Positions 1-7,181 of a stretch of 30,931 nucleotides of DNA are shown here, piece by piece. How positions within the stretch are numbered: position 1 is the stretch's first letter; each line of letters opens with the position of its first letter. The notes below the pieces were generated by a model. The model saw only the letters and a program-made list of their open reading frames with translations, was not told the origin of the DNA and did not search any database. The stretch covers positions 1 to 30,931 of IMG/VR virus record IMGVR_UViG_3300037063_000022, one strand, 5' to 3'. The stretch comes from a virus. The translations under genes were made by a program, and so were the position numbers.

Positions 1-1221
1 GACATGAAGAAGCTGGCCGACCTCTCGATCAGCATCAACGCCTACGACCCGCTCAACACTGCCGGGAGCTTGGTCCTGAACCAAGACCCGAACGCGATGG
101 ACTTCCAGAAGGTCACGACGATCGCCGTCTCCGGCGTGCCTTACCACCACTCGCGCACGATCACGATCATGCACGAGCGACCGGTCTACATCGCCTACAC
201 GGGGTCGGCCTACGGGTTCGTCGGCCGGTCGGTCTTCCAGCGCGGCCTCTTCCCGCTGAAGTCGTTCGTCCAGTCGATGGTGACCGACGACCTCGTGACG
301 AAGAAGGCTGGCGTCTTCATCGCCACGCTCAAGGCCGCCGGCGCGATCATCAACGCCGCGATGAATGCCGCCGCCGGCATCAAACGGCTCTTCATCCGCG
401 AGTCGACGAACGGCAACGTGATCTCGATCGGGCCGGACGAGAAGATCGAAACGCTCAACATGCAGAACATCGACGGTGCCTATGGCATGGCCCGTCAAAA
501 CATCCTGGAGAACATCGCGGCGTCGGCCGACATGCCGGCGATCCTCCTCAAGCAGGAAACCTACGCGCAGGGCTTCGGGGAGGGGACGGAGGATGCAAAG
601 CTGGTCGCGGGCTTCGTCGACGGCATCCGGGAGTGGATGGGCCCGCTCTATGCGTTCTTCGATCGGATCGTGATGCACCGCGCGTGGAACCGCGACTTCT
701 ATGCGATCATCCAGAAGGACTTTCCGAAGTATCGAAAGGTCCCCTATGAGCAGGCGTTCTACGAGTGGCAGAACAGCTTCGCCGCGAACTGGCCGAGCCT
801 GCTGACGGAGCCGGAATCGGAGAAGGTCAAGACCGACGACGTCAAGCTGAAGGCGCTCATCGCCGTGATCGAAGTCCTGTCGCCCGAACTCGATCCGGAG
901 AACAAGGCCAAGGCGATCCAGTTTCTCCAGGACAACATCAACGAAAACAAGCGCATGTTCACGACGCCACTCGACCTCGACTTCGACGCGCTCGCGAAAT
1001 ACGTCCCGCCGCAGCCGGAAGCCGGGCTCGAAGAGCCGAAGCCGCAGAAGCCGTTTGCGGCGACCGATTCGCAGGACCGCAAGCGCCGATCAATCAAGGC
1101 TTATGACGATTCCGTCGCCGATCTCTTCGACTCGCTGGCGGCTAAGAACGTCGCCCGGGCACCGAAGCCGCACGGCGCAATGAACGGCCATATCAACGGG
1201 AAGGGGATCAGGACGTCATGA
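1..1221 (+). CDS. Phage portal protein, DUF1073-like (5' partial)
   Basis: The reading frame is open from the first base and has no convincing start (the ATG at base 4 has no ribosome site in view), so the N-terminus lies upstream. About 405 residues remain. A stretch with FIRESTNGNVISIGPDEKIE, then repeated aromatic and helical segments (QGFGEGTEDAKLVAGFVDGI, later PLYAFFDRIVMHRAW), matches what I know of DUF1073-type portals, which form the dodecameric DNA channel at the head vertex. The C-terminus (about 330-405) is Pro/Lys-rich and probably disordered, as is common for portals. It stands just before the MuF-like gene, the standard order terminase-portal-MuF. The stop overlaps the next gene (ATGA). 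The portal call rests on family resemblance and position. Confidence 0.75.
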   Translation, partial: DMKKLADLSISINAYDPLNTAGSLVLNQDPNAMDFQKVTTIAVSGVPYHHSRTITIMHERPVYIAYTGSAYGFVGRSVFQRGLFPLKSFVQSMVTDDLVTKKAGVFIATLKAAGAIINAAMNAAAGIKRLFIRESTNGNVISIGPDEKIETLNMQNIDGAYGMARQNILENIAASADMPAILLKQETYAQGFGEGTEDAKLVAGFVDGIREWMGPLYAFFDRIVMHRAWNRDFYAIIQKDFPKYRKVPYEQAFYEWQNSFAANWPSLLTEPESEKVKTDDVKLKALIAVIEVLSPELDPENKAKAIQFLQDNINENKRMFTTPLDLDFDALAKYVPPQPEAGLEEPKPQKPFAATDSQDRKRRSIKAYDDSVADLFDSLAAKNVARAPKPHGAMNGHINGKGIRTS

Positions 1222-1544
1222 AGTCGGAACGCCACACCAACCTAGTCCGCGCCTTCCGGGACGGGATCGCCTTTCAGTCCAGCTTCGCGCCGGCGCTCTT
1301 CGAGGCGGGCACGTCGAGGACGACGGCGCCGACCAACCCAGCGGCCTTCGAGGCAAACCGCAAGCGCCTGACGACCTTCAACATGGGCGGCCGAATGGCG
1401 GGCAAGACTTTGGCGCAACTGCTGCGTCCGATGGTCGAAGGCAAGCTGGCGCTGGCGAAGGCCGGCCCCGAATACCCAACCAAGGAAGCCGCCGATGCCG
1501 CCGTCGACGCCATCATGGACAAGTCGATGGGCGGGGCGCCATGA
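1218..1544 (+). CDS. Small phage protein of unknown function
   Basis: 108 residues, starting at an ATG that overlaps the portal stop (ATGA) and ending in another ATGA overlap with the next gene, so it is likely translated as part of one coupled operon. The product is soluble, Ala-rich and helical in its second half, with no membrane segment, signal peptide or Cys motif. Its place between portal and MuF suggests an accessory or assembly role in the head, but that is inference from position. I do not recognise the family. Confidence 0.6.
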   Translation: MKSERHTNLVRAFRDGIAFQSSFAPALFEAGTSRTTAPTNPAAFEANRKRLTTFNMGGRMAGKTLAQLLRPMVEGKLALAKAGPEYPTKEAADAAVDAIMDKSMGGAP

Positions 1545-1741
1545 CAGGGAAGATCATCAGGTTCTCCGACTACGACCCGCTGCCGCGAAGCCGGGTGCGC
1601 ACCGAAGAAAACGCGCTGATCATCGTTCTGCCTGTGATACGGATCGAAAGATTCGACGACGCCATCGCGCCGGTGATGGGAAGGCCCATGCGTCCCGGCT
1701 TTGCTCGGCGCTTGCGGAACGCGCTGGAGAAGGACGCATGA
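1541..1741 (+). CDS. Small basic protein with LPVIRIER motif
   Basis: 66 residues, beginning MTGKIIRF and carrying a hydrophobic strand ending in IIVLPVIRIERF, then an Arg-rich tail (about residues 48-62). The start overlaps the preceding stop (ATGA). A gene at 30205-30360 encodes a protein with the same plan (MTAKIVTF at the start, IILLPIIRVERY in the middle, a basic tail), so the two look like paralogues despite being far apart. No function is known to me. The shared motif argues that this small ORF is a real gene and not a chance reading frame. Confidence 0.6.
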   Translation: MTGKIIRFSDYDPLPRSRVRTEENALIIVLPVIRIERFDDAIAPVMGRPMRPGFARRLRNALEKDA

Positions 1742-1742
1742 G

Positions 1743-3434
1743 ATGCCGACGTCCGGGGATGATTTCCAATCGGTCCTGACCGCCGCGGTCGAGGACATGA
1801 TCCAGAACGGTTTCGACTCCGTCGAGCGCGTCGCGCGCTGGACCCGGCTCATCCGAGAGGCTGCGGAGCGATCACTGATCCCGCCAGAATCACTCGACCA
1901 GCGGCTCCGGGACGCCCTCGCGGAAACCTATCGCAAGATGGTCGAGAAGGACGGCATCCTGAAATTCCACCCCGGCATCGAGCGGTTCACGCTCGAGCGG
2001 ATCAAGCCCGCGCTGCGCGCCGAACTCGACCGCCGCATCCTGGCGTCGGCGGATCTCATCAAACTCAACCGGGAGCAGGCTGTTGATAAAACAATCCAAC
2101 GGTTCCAAGGATGGGCGACGTCGATCCCGAAGGGCGGCACCGAAAACGCCGACAAGCGAGACACCAAGGACCGCGTCAGAAAGGCCCTCGCCCAACTCCC
2201 CTTCGAGGAACGACGGGTCCTCATCGACCAGGGGCATAAGCTTACTTCGACGATTTCGGAGATTTTGGCGTCGGACGGTGGGGCGATAGCGGGACGCTGG
2301 GTCTCACATTTCACTCAGCCGGGATACAATTATAGGGAAGATCATAAGGATCGAGACTTCCGCGAAACCGGGAACGTTTATCTAGTCCGTGACAGTTGGG
2401 CTCATCGAGCAGGCTATGTAAAGCCGCAACCCGGCGTTGGTTTTACCGACGACATCACAAAGCCCGCTGAGGAGCCGTTCTGCTTCCCCGGCGATTCACG
2501 GGTGCCATTCGCTGATGGTGTGGAAAAAGCGTATCGGCGTTTTTACCGGGGCGAACTGACCACGATCGTTACGGCCTCCGGCAAAACGCTCCGCGCGACA
2601 CCGAATCATCCAGTCCTTACGCCGAACGGCTGGACGGCGATCGGCTTCTTGAACGAAGGCGACGACGTGATCGATGTTGCCCATCAGGTCCTCGACTCGT
2701 CGAAAGAGGACGAGGATCACCGCGTACCCTTGATCGCGAAGATATTCAGCGCGCTTGCGGAATGCGGGACGTCTCAGGTGGTGCGTGGGCAGCTTGAGCA
2801 ATTCCACGGCGACGGCACCGACGCAGAGGTCGATGTTGTAGATGCCACAGGGATATTGCGCTTCCGGATCGAGCCCATGAAGGCGGAGAGCCGCTGTCAG
2901 GTCGTCTTCTCCGTGGCCCCGGCCGGTGCTGCGGCGGCTCGCACGTTTAACTTTTTCGGTGATGGTAGCCGTGCTGCCCGTACGGGCCTTGTGAGCGGCG
3001 GCCACGAGCCGGCGCCGTCCGTCTTCTCCCTCACGGGCCATCCTGATCCGGTTGGCGGCGGAGGCGTCGCGGAGGTCGACGTCCAGATACTTCGCAAGGG
3101 CGCCGCGCGAAACCTTCAGCCGTCGGGACAAGCTAAAGAGGCTTTCCCCTTCGAGGTACGAACGACGCGCATCGTCTCGATCGAAAGGCGGCAATGGACG
3201 GGGCATGTCTACAATCTCCAGACTGAAAAGGGCTGGTACGTCGCCGACGGGATCATAGTCCAGAATTGCCGTTGCTACTACCGCTGGCTCTACGCGCTGC
3301 GCGAACTGCCGCCTGAGATGCTGACGGCCAAGGGGAAGGCCGCGCTCGACCAGGCCAGGATCGCCGCGCGCACCGATTCGGACCTGGATGAGATCGAGAG
3401 CGCGCTGCGCGCCGACGCGGAGGACGCCGCATGA
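1743..3434 (+). CDS. MuF-like head morphogenesis protein with inserted intein
   Basis: The precursor is 563 residues. I take the ATG at 1743, two bases after the previous stop, over an upstream TTG at 1701. Residues 1-246 and 509-563 form the phage part (mature product about 301 residues after splicing). It resembles the SPP1 gp7 / Mu gpF minor head protein family, which is packaged in small numbers near the portal. The family ends in a conserved Cys-Arg-Cys-Tyr segment, and here CRCYYRW begins exactly at the downstream splice junction. Residues 247-508 are an intein (listed separately) that must be removed to rebuild the PF|CRCY motif. An opposite-strand ORF lies wholly inside the intein. 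The stop overlaps the next small ORF (ATGA). Confidence 0.8.
   Translation: MPTSGDDFQSVLTAAVEDMIQNGFDSVERVARWTRLIREAAERSLIPPESLDQRLRDALAETYRKMVEKDGILKFHPGIERFTLERIKPALRAELDRRILASADLIKLNREQAVDKTIQRFQGWATSIPKGGTENADKRDTKDRVRKALAQLPFEERRVLIDQGHKLTSTISEILASDGGAIAGRWVSHFTQPGYNYREDHKDRDFRETGNVYLVRDSWAHRAGYVKPQPGVGFTDDITKPAEEPFCFPGDSRVPFADGVEKAYRRFYRGELTTIVTASGKTLRATPNHPVLTPNGWTAIGFLNEGDDVIDVAHQVLDSSKEDEDHRVPLIAKIFSALAECGTSQVVRGQLEQFHGDGTDAEVDVVDATGILRFRIEPMKAESRCQVVFSVAPAGAAAARTFNFFGDGSRAARTGLVSGGHEPAPSVFSLTGHPDPVGGGGVAEVDVQILRKGAARNLQPSGQAKEAFPFEVRTTRIVSIERRQWTGHVYNLQTEKGWYVADGIIVQNCRCYYRWLYALRELPPEMLTAKGKAALDQARIAARTDSDLDEIESALRADAEDAA
2496..3206 (-). CDS. Predicted homing endonuclease encoded antisense within the intein (HTH + Vsr/PD-(D/E)xK-like)
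   Basis: 236 residues on the - strand, fully inside the intein. Residues about 11-58 read as a helix-turn-helix region (SLFSLSRRLKVSRGALAKYL), a likely DNA-binding domain. Residues about 100-205 read as a compact nuclease core: an acidic helix at E100, then GIYNIDLCVGAVAVELLK with D126 and E135, then RKRAEYLRDQGYAVILVLFR, the strand-helix-strand order of Vsr-like and EDxHD homing endonucleases. A GGAG sits 9 bases before the ATG. Its codons pair exactly, codon for codon, with the intein codons, and its TGA stop is the complement of the Ser6 codon (TCA) of the intein. Caution: antisense frames in this register stay open easily in GC-rich genes. The domain-like sequence, not the length, is the argument. 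Confidence 0.6.
   Translation of the reverse strand: MPRPLPPFDRDDARRSYLEGESLFSLSRRLKVSRGALAKYLDVDLRDASAANRIRMAREGEDGRRRLVAAAHKARTGSTATITEKVKRASRRSTGRGHGEDDLTAALRLHGLDPEAQYPCGIYNIDLCVGAVAVELLKLPTHHLRRPAFRKRAEYLRDQGYAVILVLFRRVEDLMGNIDHVVAFVQEADRRPAVRRKDWMIRCRAERFAGGRNDRGQFAPVKTPIRFFHTISEWHP
3216..3219 (-). promoter_or_regulatory. Shine-Dalgarno sequence for the antisense endonuclease ORF
   Basis: Read on the - strand this is GGAG, nine bases before the ATG whose first base is 3206. The spacing is right for a ribosome site. On the + strand the same bases encode part of the conserved C-terminal intein block, so this could be chance. Its presence supports independent translation of the antisense gene. 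Confidence 0.4.
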
Positions 3435-3547
3435 GGTTCGCTCGTGTACGTTGGGGGATCGTCAATAGGTCGATCATCGTGACCGGACCGCACACCTATA
3501 TTCAGTTCTCGAAGGCCGACAACGACAATGGATGGTGGCGCCGATGA
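3431..3547 (+). CDS. Possible 38-residue coupled ORF
   Basis: Starts in an ATGA overlap with the MuF-like gene and ends in a GATGA overlap with the next gene, so ribosomes could pass straight through. The product (MRFARVRWGIVNRSIIVTGP at its start, Trp/Arg-rich end) has no recognised domain. Without it, about 110 bases would separate two genes in an otherwise tightly packed block. The only support is the double overlap. Confidence 0.4.
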   Translation: MRFARVRWGIVNRSIIVTGPHTYIQFSKADNDNGWWRR

Positions 3548-3837
3548 GAACGCTGACGCTCACCGACGCGGAGGTCCAGAAGCTAATCGCGTCGGCGATC
3601 CGCAAAAGGTTGAAAGCCGCCGGGTTTCACACCGGAACCGCGAGCGACGACCATTCGGGTTTTTTCTTTCCAATCGATCTCGGTCTCGCCGGCCAAGTCG
3701 GAGTCACCCGCCATGAGGACGGGACATGGACGATCCAGCAGGAGACGAACCTGATGCTCGCCGAGCGGATGGGAACGACGCTCGCTGCTCATGGCGAAGC
3801 GATCGCTGCTGCAACGCAACGATTCGAGGAGGGCTGA
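3544..3837 (+). CDS. Small phage protein of unknown function
   Basis: 97 residues from the ATG at 3544, which overlaps the preceding small ORF's stop. An in-frame ATG at 3532 would add four residues. Residues 1-30 form a predicted helix (TLTDAEVQKLIASAIRKRLK), the centre is beta-like and Gly-rich (HSGFFFPIDLGLAGQVGV), and the C-terminus is helical. There is no signal peptide or membrane segment. Function unknown; it sits in the head-gene block upstream of the protease/scaffold gene. Confidence 0.6.
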   Translation: MRTLTLTDAEVQKLIASAIRKRLKAAGFHTGTASDDHSGFFFPIDLGLAGQVGVTRHEDGTWTIQQETNLMLAERMGTTLAAHGEAIAAATQRFEEG

Positions 3838-3840
3838 CCG

Positions 3841-4269
3841 ATGCCGCTGACCGCGAAGGGTGAGAAGATTCTGGCGAACCTGACGAAGGAGTATGGCGCC
3901 GAGCACGGCAAGGAGGTCCTCTACGCCGGCAAGAACAAGGGGACGTTCAGCGGGATCGACGCGCAGGAGTTCGACGACGCCGACGTCGAGGGCGTCAACG
4001 CTTGGATGGATTCGTGGCGCAAGGACGCCGACGAGAAGAAGGACAGCCCGGGCTACAGTCGCGAAGCCGTGCAGAAGGCGATCGAGGCCTCACGCAAGCC
4101 GATCTCGCCGAAGGAGGCGAAGCTGATCCACGCGCTGCTGAAGGGGCGCGGTGACGACAACGATCCCGCACGCCTTCGCGCGATCCGCCTCGACGCAACA
4201 CTGAATCGCGTGGTAGGGCTTGCAGCGCGCGTCGACGCATATTGCGACCGGGCTGACAAAACCAAGTGA
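3841..4269 (+). CDS. Conserved phage protein with the MPLTAKGEKIL N-terminal motif
   Basis: 142 residues. The N-terminal 40 residues (MPLTAKGEKILANLTKEYG, then YAGKNKGTFSGID) match a small domain I have seen at the start of short phage proteins encoded beside DUF2213-type genes. The rest is charged and helical (Asp/Lys-rich, residues 45-100), with a second helical part to residue 142. It ends in a GTGA overlap with the Nudix/protease gene, so the two are probably coupled. Its role is unknown. The position just before the maturation protease and scaffold suggests a role in head assembly (inference). Confidence 0.65.
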   Translation: MPLTAKGEKILANLTKEYGAEHGKEVLYAGKNKGTFSGIDAQEFDDADVEGVNAWMDSWRKDADEKKDSPGYSREAVQKAIEASRKPISPKEAKLIHALLKGRGDDNDPARLRAIRLDATLNRVVGLAARVDAYCDRADKTK

Positions 4270-6221
4270 ACAAAGCCGCCGGAATCCTCTTCACCTCGAT
4301 CAACGGCAACGCGCTGTTTCTCAAGCGCGGGCCGGGCGCGCCGGATTTCCCCGGCTTTTGGGATTTCCCCGGCGGCGGCCAGGAAGGCGCCGAGACCGCC
4401 GAGCAGACCGCGCTCCGCGAGACGCGCGAAGAGATCGGCTTCATCCCCGAGGGCGATCGCAAGCTTCACACGAGAACGAAGGGCTCCTCCGCGTTGCAAG
4501 CCGCGGGTGGCGGTCTCGGGACGGTGTCGGCGCCTCCTGTCGCTGATGCCGTCCCGGCGACGCCTGGCGTCGGGCCGAATGGTGCCGCGATCCTGATGCC
4601 GAGCGTCGACTTCACGACGTTCCTTCAGAAGGTGACGAACGAGTTTGTCCCCGAGCTCGATGGTGAGCATGTCGGCTATTCCTGGTCGCCGATCGATTCG
4701 CCGCCGGAGCCGCTTCATCCGGGGTGCCGGGTGGCGCTCGACCGAATCAGCATGAACGAACTCGGGGTTGCTCGCGCAATCGCGGACGGTCGTCTGACGT
4801 CGCCGCAACGCTATGGCACGCCGGCCGCTGGTGTCACGCTGTTCGCGATCAGGATCACCGGCACGGACGTCGCTTACCGTCGGAAGATCGACGAGTTCGT
4901 CCACAGAAACCCGGACAATTATCTCAACCCGGAGTTCCTGGCGCGGTGCAACGGCCTCCCCGTGATCTACATGCACCCCAAAACATCGCTGCTAAATTCG
5001 GAAGAGTTCAGCGAGAGAGTTGTGGGAAGCATTTTTTTGCCGTATATCGCTGGGGACGAAGTCTGGGGTGTCGCCAAGATTTACGACGACGAAGTCGCCC
5101 AGGAGATGGAGGACGAAGAACTCTCGACCTCACCGGCGGTCTACTTCCACGACATGACGGTCAACACGAAATTGACCACGGAAGACGGGCGCAAGGTGTT
5201 TATCGAGGGAGATCCCAGCCTCCTCGACCATGTCGCGGTGTGCAAGCGCGGGGTCTGGGACAAGCTAGGCGTACCGAGTGGCATACGATCCGAATCACGA
5301 GAGGACTCAGCGATGACCGAAGCCGAGCAAGCCGCAGCCGACAAGGCCAAAAAGGACGCCGAGGAAGCCGAGGCCAAGAAGAAGGCCGACGCGGAAGCTG
5401 AGGCGAAGACAAAAGCCGACGCTGAGGCGAAAGCTAAGGCCGACGCGGAGGGCGGTGTGCAGCTCGACAAGGTCCTCTCCAAGATGGACGCGTTCTGCGA
5501 CTCGATGTCGAAGCGCATGGATGCCGTCGAGGCCTCCGAAAAAGAACGCAAGGACGCCGAGGAAAAGCGCAAAGCCGATGCCGAGGAAGAGGCCCGCAAG
5601 AAGGGCGACCCCGAGCAGATCAAGGCCGACAAGGCGAAGAAAGACGCCGAAGAGGCCGCTGAGGCGAAGAAGAAAGCCGACGCCGAAGAGGCCGAAAAGG
5701 CCAAGGCGAAAGCCGACTCCGACGAGGTCCGGAAGAAGGTCGACGCGCTTGCGGCTCAACTGCCGAAGCGGATGGACGACAAGGACTACGCCGCAGTGAT
5801 CGACGCGCAGTTCCGCGCCGACGACGTCTTCCAGGACTTCGGCCTCCGCGCTCCTCGTCCGCTCGAGGGCGAAACGAAGCCGCTTTATGATCGCCGCATC
5901 GCGCGGATGCTCAAGGATCACAGCCCGTTGCTCAAGAACGTCGACCTCGCGGCCTTCGCCGACGACGCCGCGTTCGAGCCGATCCTCGCGCAAATCTTCA
6001 AGGACGCGAAGGTCGCGGCGATGAACCCGACGGCGCTTCCCGATGGCGGCCTGCGCATGATCACCAAGAAGTCGGGCGGCCACGAGATCAATACGTTTGT
6101 CGGCAAGCCCGACGCCTGGATGGGCCAGTTCGCCGGTCCGGTGCGCCAGAACGTCACCGGATTTAAGCAAGAGAACCGGGTCGGGATCAACCACACACTG
6201 ATCACGCCTCGGTCGAACTGA
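4266..6221 (+). CDS. Nudix / DUF2213 protease-like / coiled-coil scaffold fusion
   Basis: 651 residues from a GTG that overlaps the previous stop. Residues 1-155 are a Nudix hydrolase domain with a complete Nudix box at residues 37-59 (G-x5-E-x7-REtrEEiGF), so the metal-binding glutamates are intact. Residues about 190-345 resemble DUF2213, a family found beside phage capsid genes and thought to contain the prohead protease. A His at 237 (YMHP) and Ser at 287/289 (STSPAV) are candidate catalytic residues (inference). Residues 350-510 are a long Lys/Ala/Glu coiled coil typical of scaffolding proteins. Residues 510-651 form a folded C-terminus. An internal ATG with a good ribosome site at 5313 could produce the scaffold alone. 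A Nudix enzyme fused to a head maturation protein is unusual, and its substrate is unknown. Confidence 0.75.
   Translation: MNKAAGILFTSINGNALFLKRGPGAPDFPGFWDFPGGGQEGAETAEQTALRETREEIGFIPEGDRKLHTRTKGSSALQAAGGGLGTVSAPPVADAVPATPGVGPNGAAILMPSVDFTTFLQKVTNEFVPELDGEHVGYSWSPIDSPPEPLHPGCRVALDRISMNELGVARAIADGRLTSPQRYGTPAAGVTLFAIRITGTDVAYRRKIDEFVHRNPDNYLNPEFLARCNGLPVIYMHPKTSLLNSEEFSERVVGSIFLPYIAGDEVWGVAKIYDDEVAQEMEDEELSTSPAVYFHDMTVNTKLTTEDGRKVFIEGDPSLLDHVAVCKRGVWDKLGVPSGIRSESREDSAMTEAEQAAADKAKKDAEEAEAKKKADAEAEAKTKADAEAKAKADAEGGVQLDKVLSKMDAFCDSMSKRMDAVEASEKERKDAEEKRKADAEEEARKKGDPEQIKADKAKKDAEEAAEAKKKADAEEAEKAKAKADSDEVRKKVDALAAQLPKRMDDKDYAAVIDAQFRADDVFQDFGLRAPRPLEGETKPLYDRRIARMLKDHSPLLKNVDLAAFADDAAFEPILAQIFKDAKVAAMNPTALPDGGLRMITKKSGGHEINTFVGKPDAWMGQFAGPVRQNVTGFKQENRVGINHTLITPRSN
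5313..6221 (+). CDS. Possible nested scaffold protein from an internal start
   Basis: In-frame ATG at residue 350 of the fusion, exactly where the coiled coil begins (MTEAEQAAADKAKK). It is preceded by GAGG with an 8-base gap (5301-5304). The product would be 302 residues, coiled coil plus C-terminal domain. The arrangement recalls lambda C/Nu3, where the scaffold is made from an internal start in the protease gene. Support is the placement and the ribosome site only; proteolytic separation is an alternative. Confidence 0.4.
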   Translation: MTEAEQAAADKAKKDAEEAEAKKKADAEAEAKTKADAEAKAKADAEGGVQLDKVLSKMDAFCDSMSKRMDAVEASEKERKDAEEKRKADAEEEARKKGDPEQIKADKAKKDAEEAAEAKKKADAEEAEKAKAKADSDEVRKKVDALAAQLPKRMDDKDYAAVIDAQFRADDVFQDFGLRAPRPLEGETKPLYDRRIARMLKDHSPLLKNVDLAAFADDAAFEPILAQIFKDAKVAAMNPTALPDGGLRMITKKSGGHEINTFVGKPDAWMGQFAGPVRQNVTGFKQENRVGINHTLITPRSN

Positions 6222-6266
6222 GGTTGCCACGCGTCGGACGACGCAACATCGAGGAGCGAGAAGCTG

Positions 6267-7148
6267 ATGACCGCCCAAGTCACGATCAATCCTTATCAGA
6301 CGTCCGTCGGCAACAACGGGCTCTTCAACACGACCTCGGTCGGCCTCCGCCAGGGCACGGCTTATCCGGACCCGGTGACGGTCTGGGCTCGCCGCACCGG
6401 TATCCTCGCCTCAACCGAGACGCTTCCGATGTGGGGCGGCGTCGGCATCTATGAGAACGTGCCCGGTCCATCCGGCGCGACGAACCCGTCTCTCACCCTT
6501 GGCGTCCAGGTCGGCCGCGCCACCGCGCTCACCGGCTCCGAGGCTCTTGCCGGCTTCTCCACCTTCGACGGTGCCTACGGCATGATTACGTCGCCGCAGT
6601 CGACCGTCCCGCTGATCGGATCGAGCGGTCAGGTCTTGTCCTACGCCCTCGGCTCCCGCGCCCGCATCGCCGTCGAATGCGATCCCGCGCTGGTCGATCT
6701 CCAGGGCGGCCCGATCGGCGCGCAAGTCTCCTGGGATTTCACAAACCAGTTGCTCGTCCCCTATCTCGGTTCGCTGACGATCACGTCGGGCACGTACAAT
6801 TCGACGACCGGCCTCGTCACGCTGCTCATGGCGACGGGCGTTACCTTCGATCCCGGCGACTCGATCACGGTCGGCTCGCTCACCGGCACCGGCGCGTTCG
6901 CCAGCCTCGCGGGTACCTTCACCGCGCTCACCGCTTCCGGCACCGGCGTGACTTACGAGGCCGCAACCGGTCTGGGTGCGGCGGCGATCACCGGCGGCGC
7001 GCTCACAGTCGGCGGCTCGGCCGACGCGGCGCTTCCCGTGAAAGTCCTCGACGTGCAAGCGACGAATTGCGAGACGGTGGTTTACAATCCCGTGACCGGC
7101 TTCGCAACCTGGAACTACAACGGCGCCTGCGCCGTGATTCAAATCTGA
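6267..7148 (+). CDS. Probable capsid decoration or cement protein
   Basis: 293 residues, ATG preceded by GAGGAG. Located between the scaffold/protease and the major capsid gene, where decoration proteins usually sit. The N-terminal half (1-165) is rich in Gly, Ser and Thr with beta-strand patterning. Residues about 170-250 form an inserted beta module (TGLVTLLMATGVTFDPGDSI and following) resembling the small domain seen in several other virion proteins here. The C-terminus (LDVQATNCETVVYNP onward) returns to the core fold. Two Cys residues, no signal peptide. The decoration role is inferred from position and composition. Confidence 0.55.
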   Translation: MTAQVTINPYQTSVGNNGLFNTTSVGLRQGTAYPDPVTVWARRTGILASTETLPMWGGVGIYENVPGPSGATNPSLTLGVQVGRATALTGSEALAGFSTFDGAYGMITSPQSTVPLIGSSGQVLSYALGSRARIAVECDPALVDLQGGPIGAQVSWDFTNQLLVPYLGSLTITSGTYNSTTGLVTLLMATGVTFDPGDSITVGSLTGTGAFASLAGTFTALTASGTGVTYEAATGLGAAAITGGALTVGGSADAALPVKVLDVQATNCETVVYNPVTGFATWNYNGACAVIQI

Positions 7149-7150
7149 CG

Positions 7151-7181
7151 GACCTGTTAAGATCGGCACCCGACCTGTTAA
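7151..7181 (+). repeat. Direct repeat of GACCTGTTAA before the capsid gene
   Basis: Two exact copies of GACCTGTTAA (7151-7160 and 7172-7181), 21 bases apart, about two helical turns. They occupy the 67-base gap before the major capsid gene. This could be a regulator-binding site or part of a late promoter, but no clear -35/-10 pair follows. They could also be a chance or decayed duplication. Confidence 0.4.

Larger units (their letters stand above)
2481..3266 (+). other. Intein (Hint domain) in the MuF-like protein, 262 residues
   Basis: A protein-splicing element. It starts with Cys1 (CFPGDSRV, block A) and has the block B motif TPNHPVLT with its Thr40 and His43. It ends with VYNLQTEKGWYVADGIIVQN followed by the extein Cys (blocks F and G, Asn262 then Cys+1). 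These are the residues expected for a class 1 intein. The penultimate residue is Gln instead of the usual His, which may slow the Asn cyclisation step. Between the two Hint halves (about intein residues 75-215) the sense translation is rich in Gly, Ala and Val and has no LAGLIDADG or HNH motif. The opposite strand of this same stretch carries the apparent endonuclease. Boundaries are set by the Cys1 and Asn/Cys motifs and restore the MuF CRCY motif. Confidence 0.9.

Noticed and set aside
4053-4976. 307-codon ORF on the - strand
   Set aside because: Arg-rich shadow of the Nudix and preceding genes, without motifs.
5307-6278. 323-codon ORF on the - strand over the scaffold gene
   Set aside because: Low-complexity Leu/Phe/Gly runs are the reverse of the Lys/Ala/Glu coiled coil; no plausible product.
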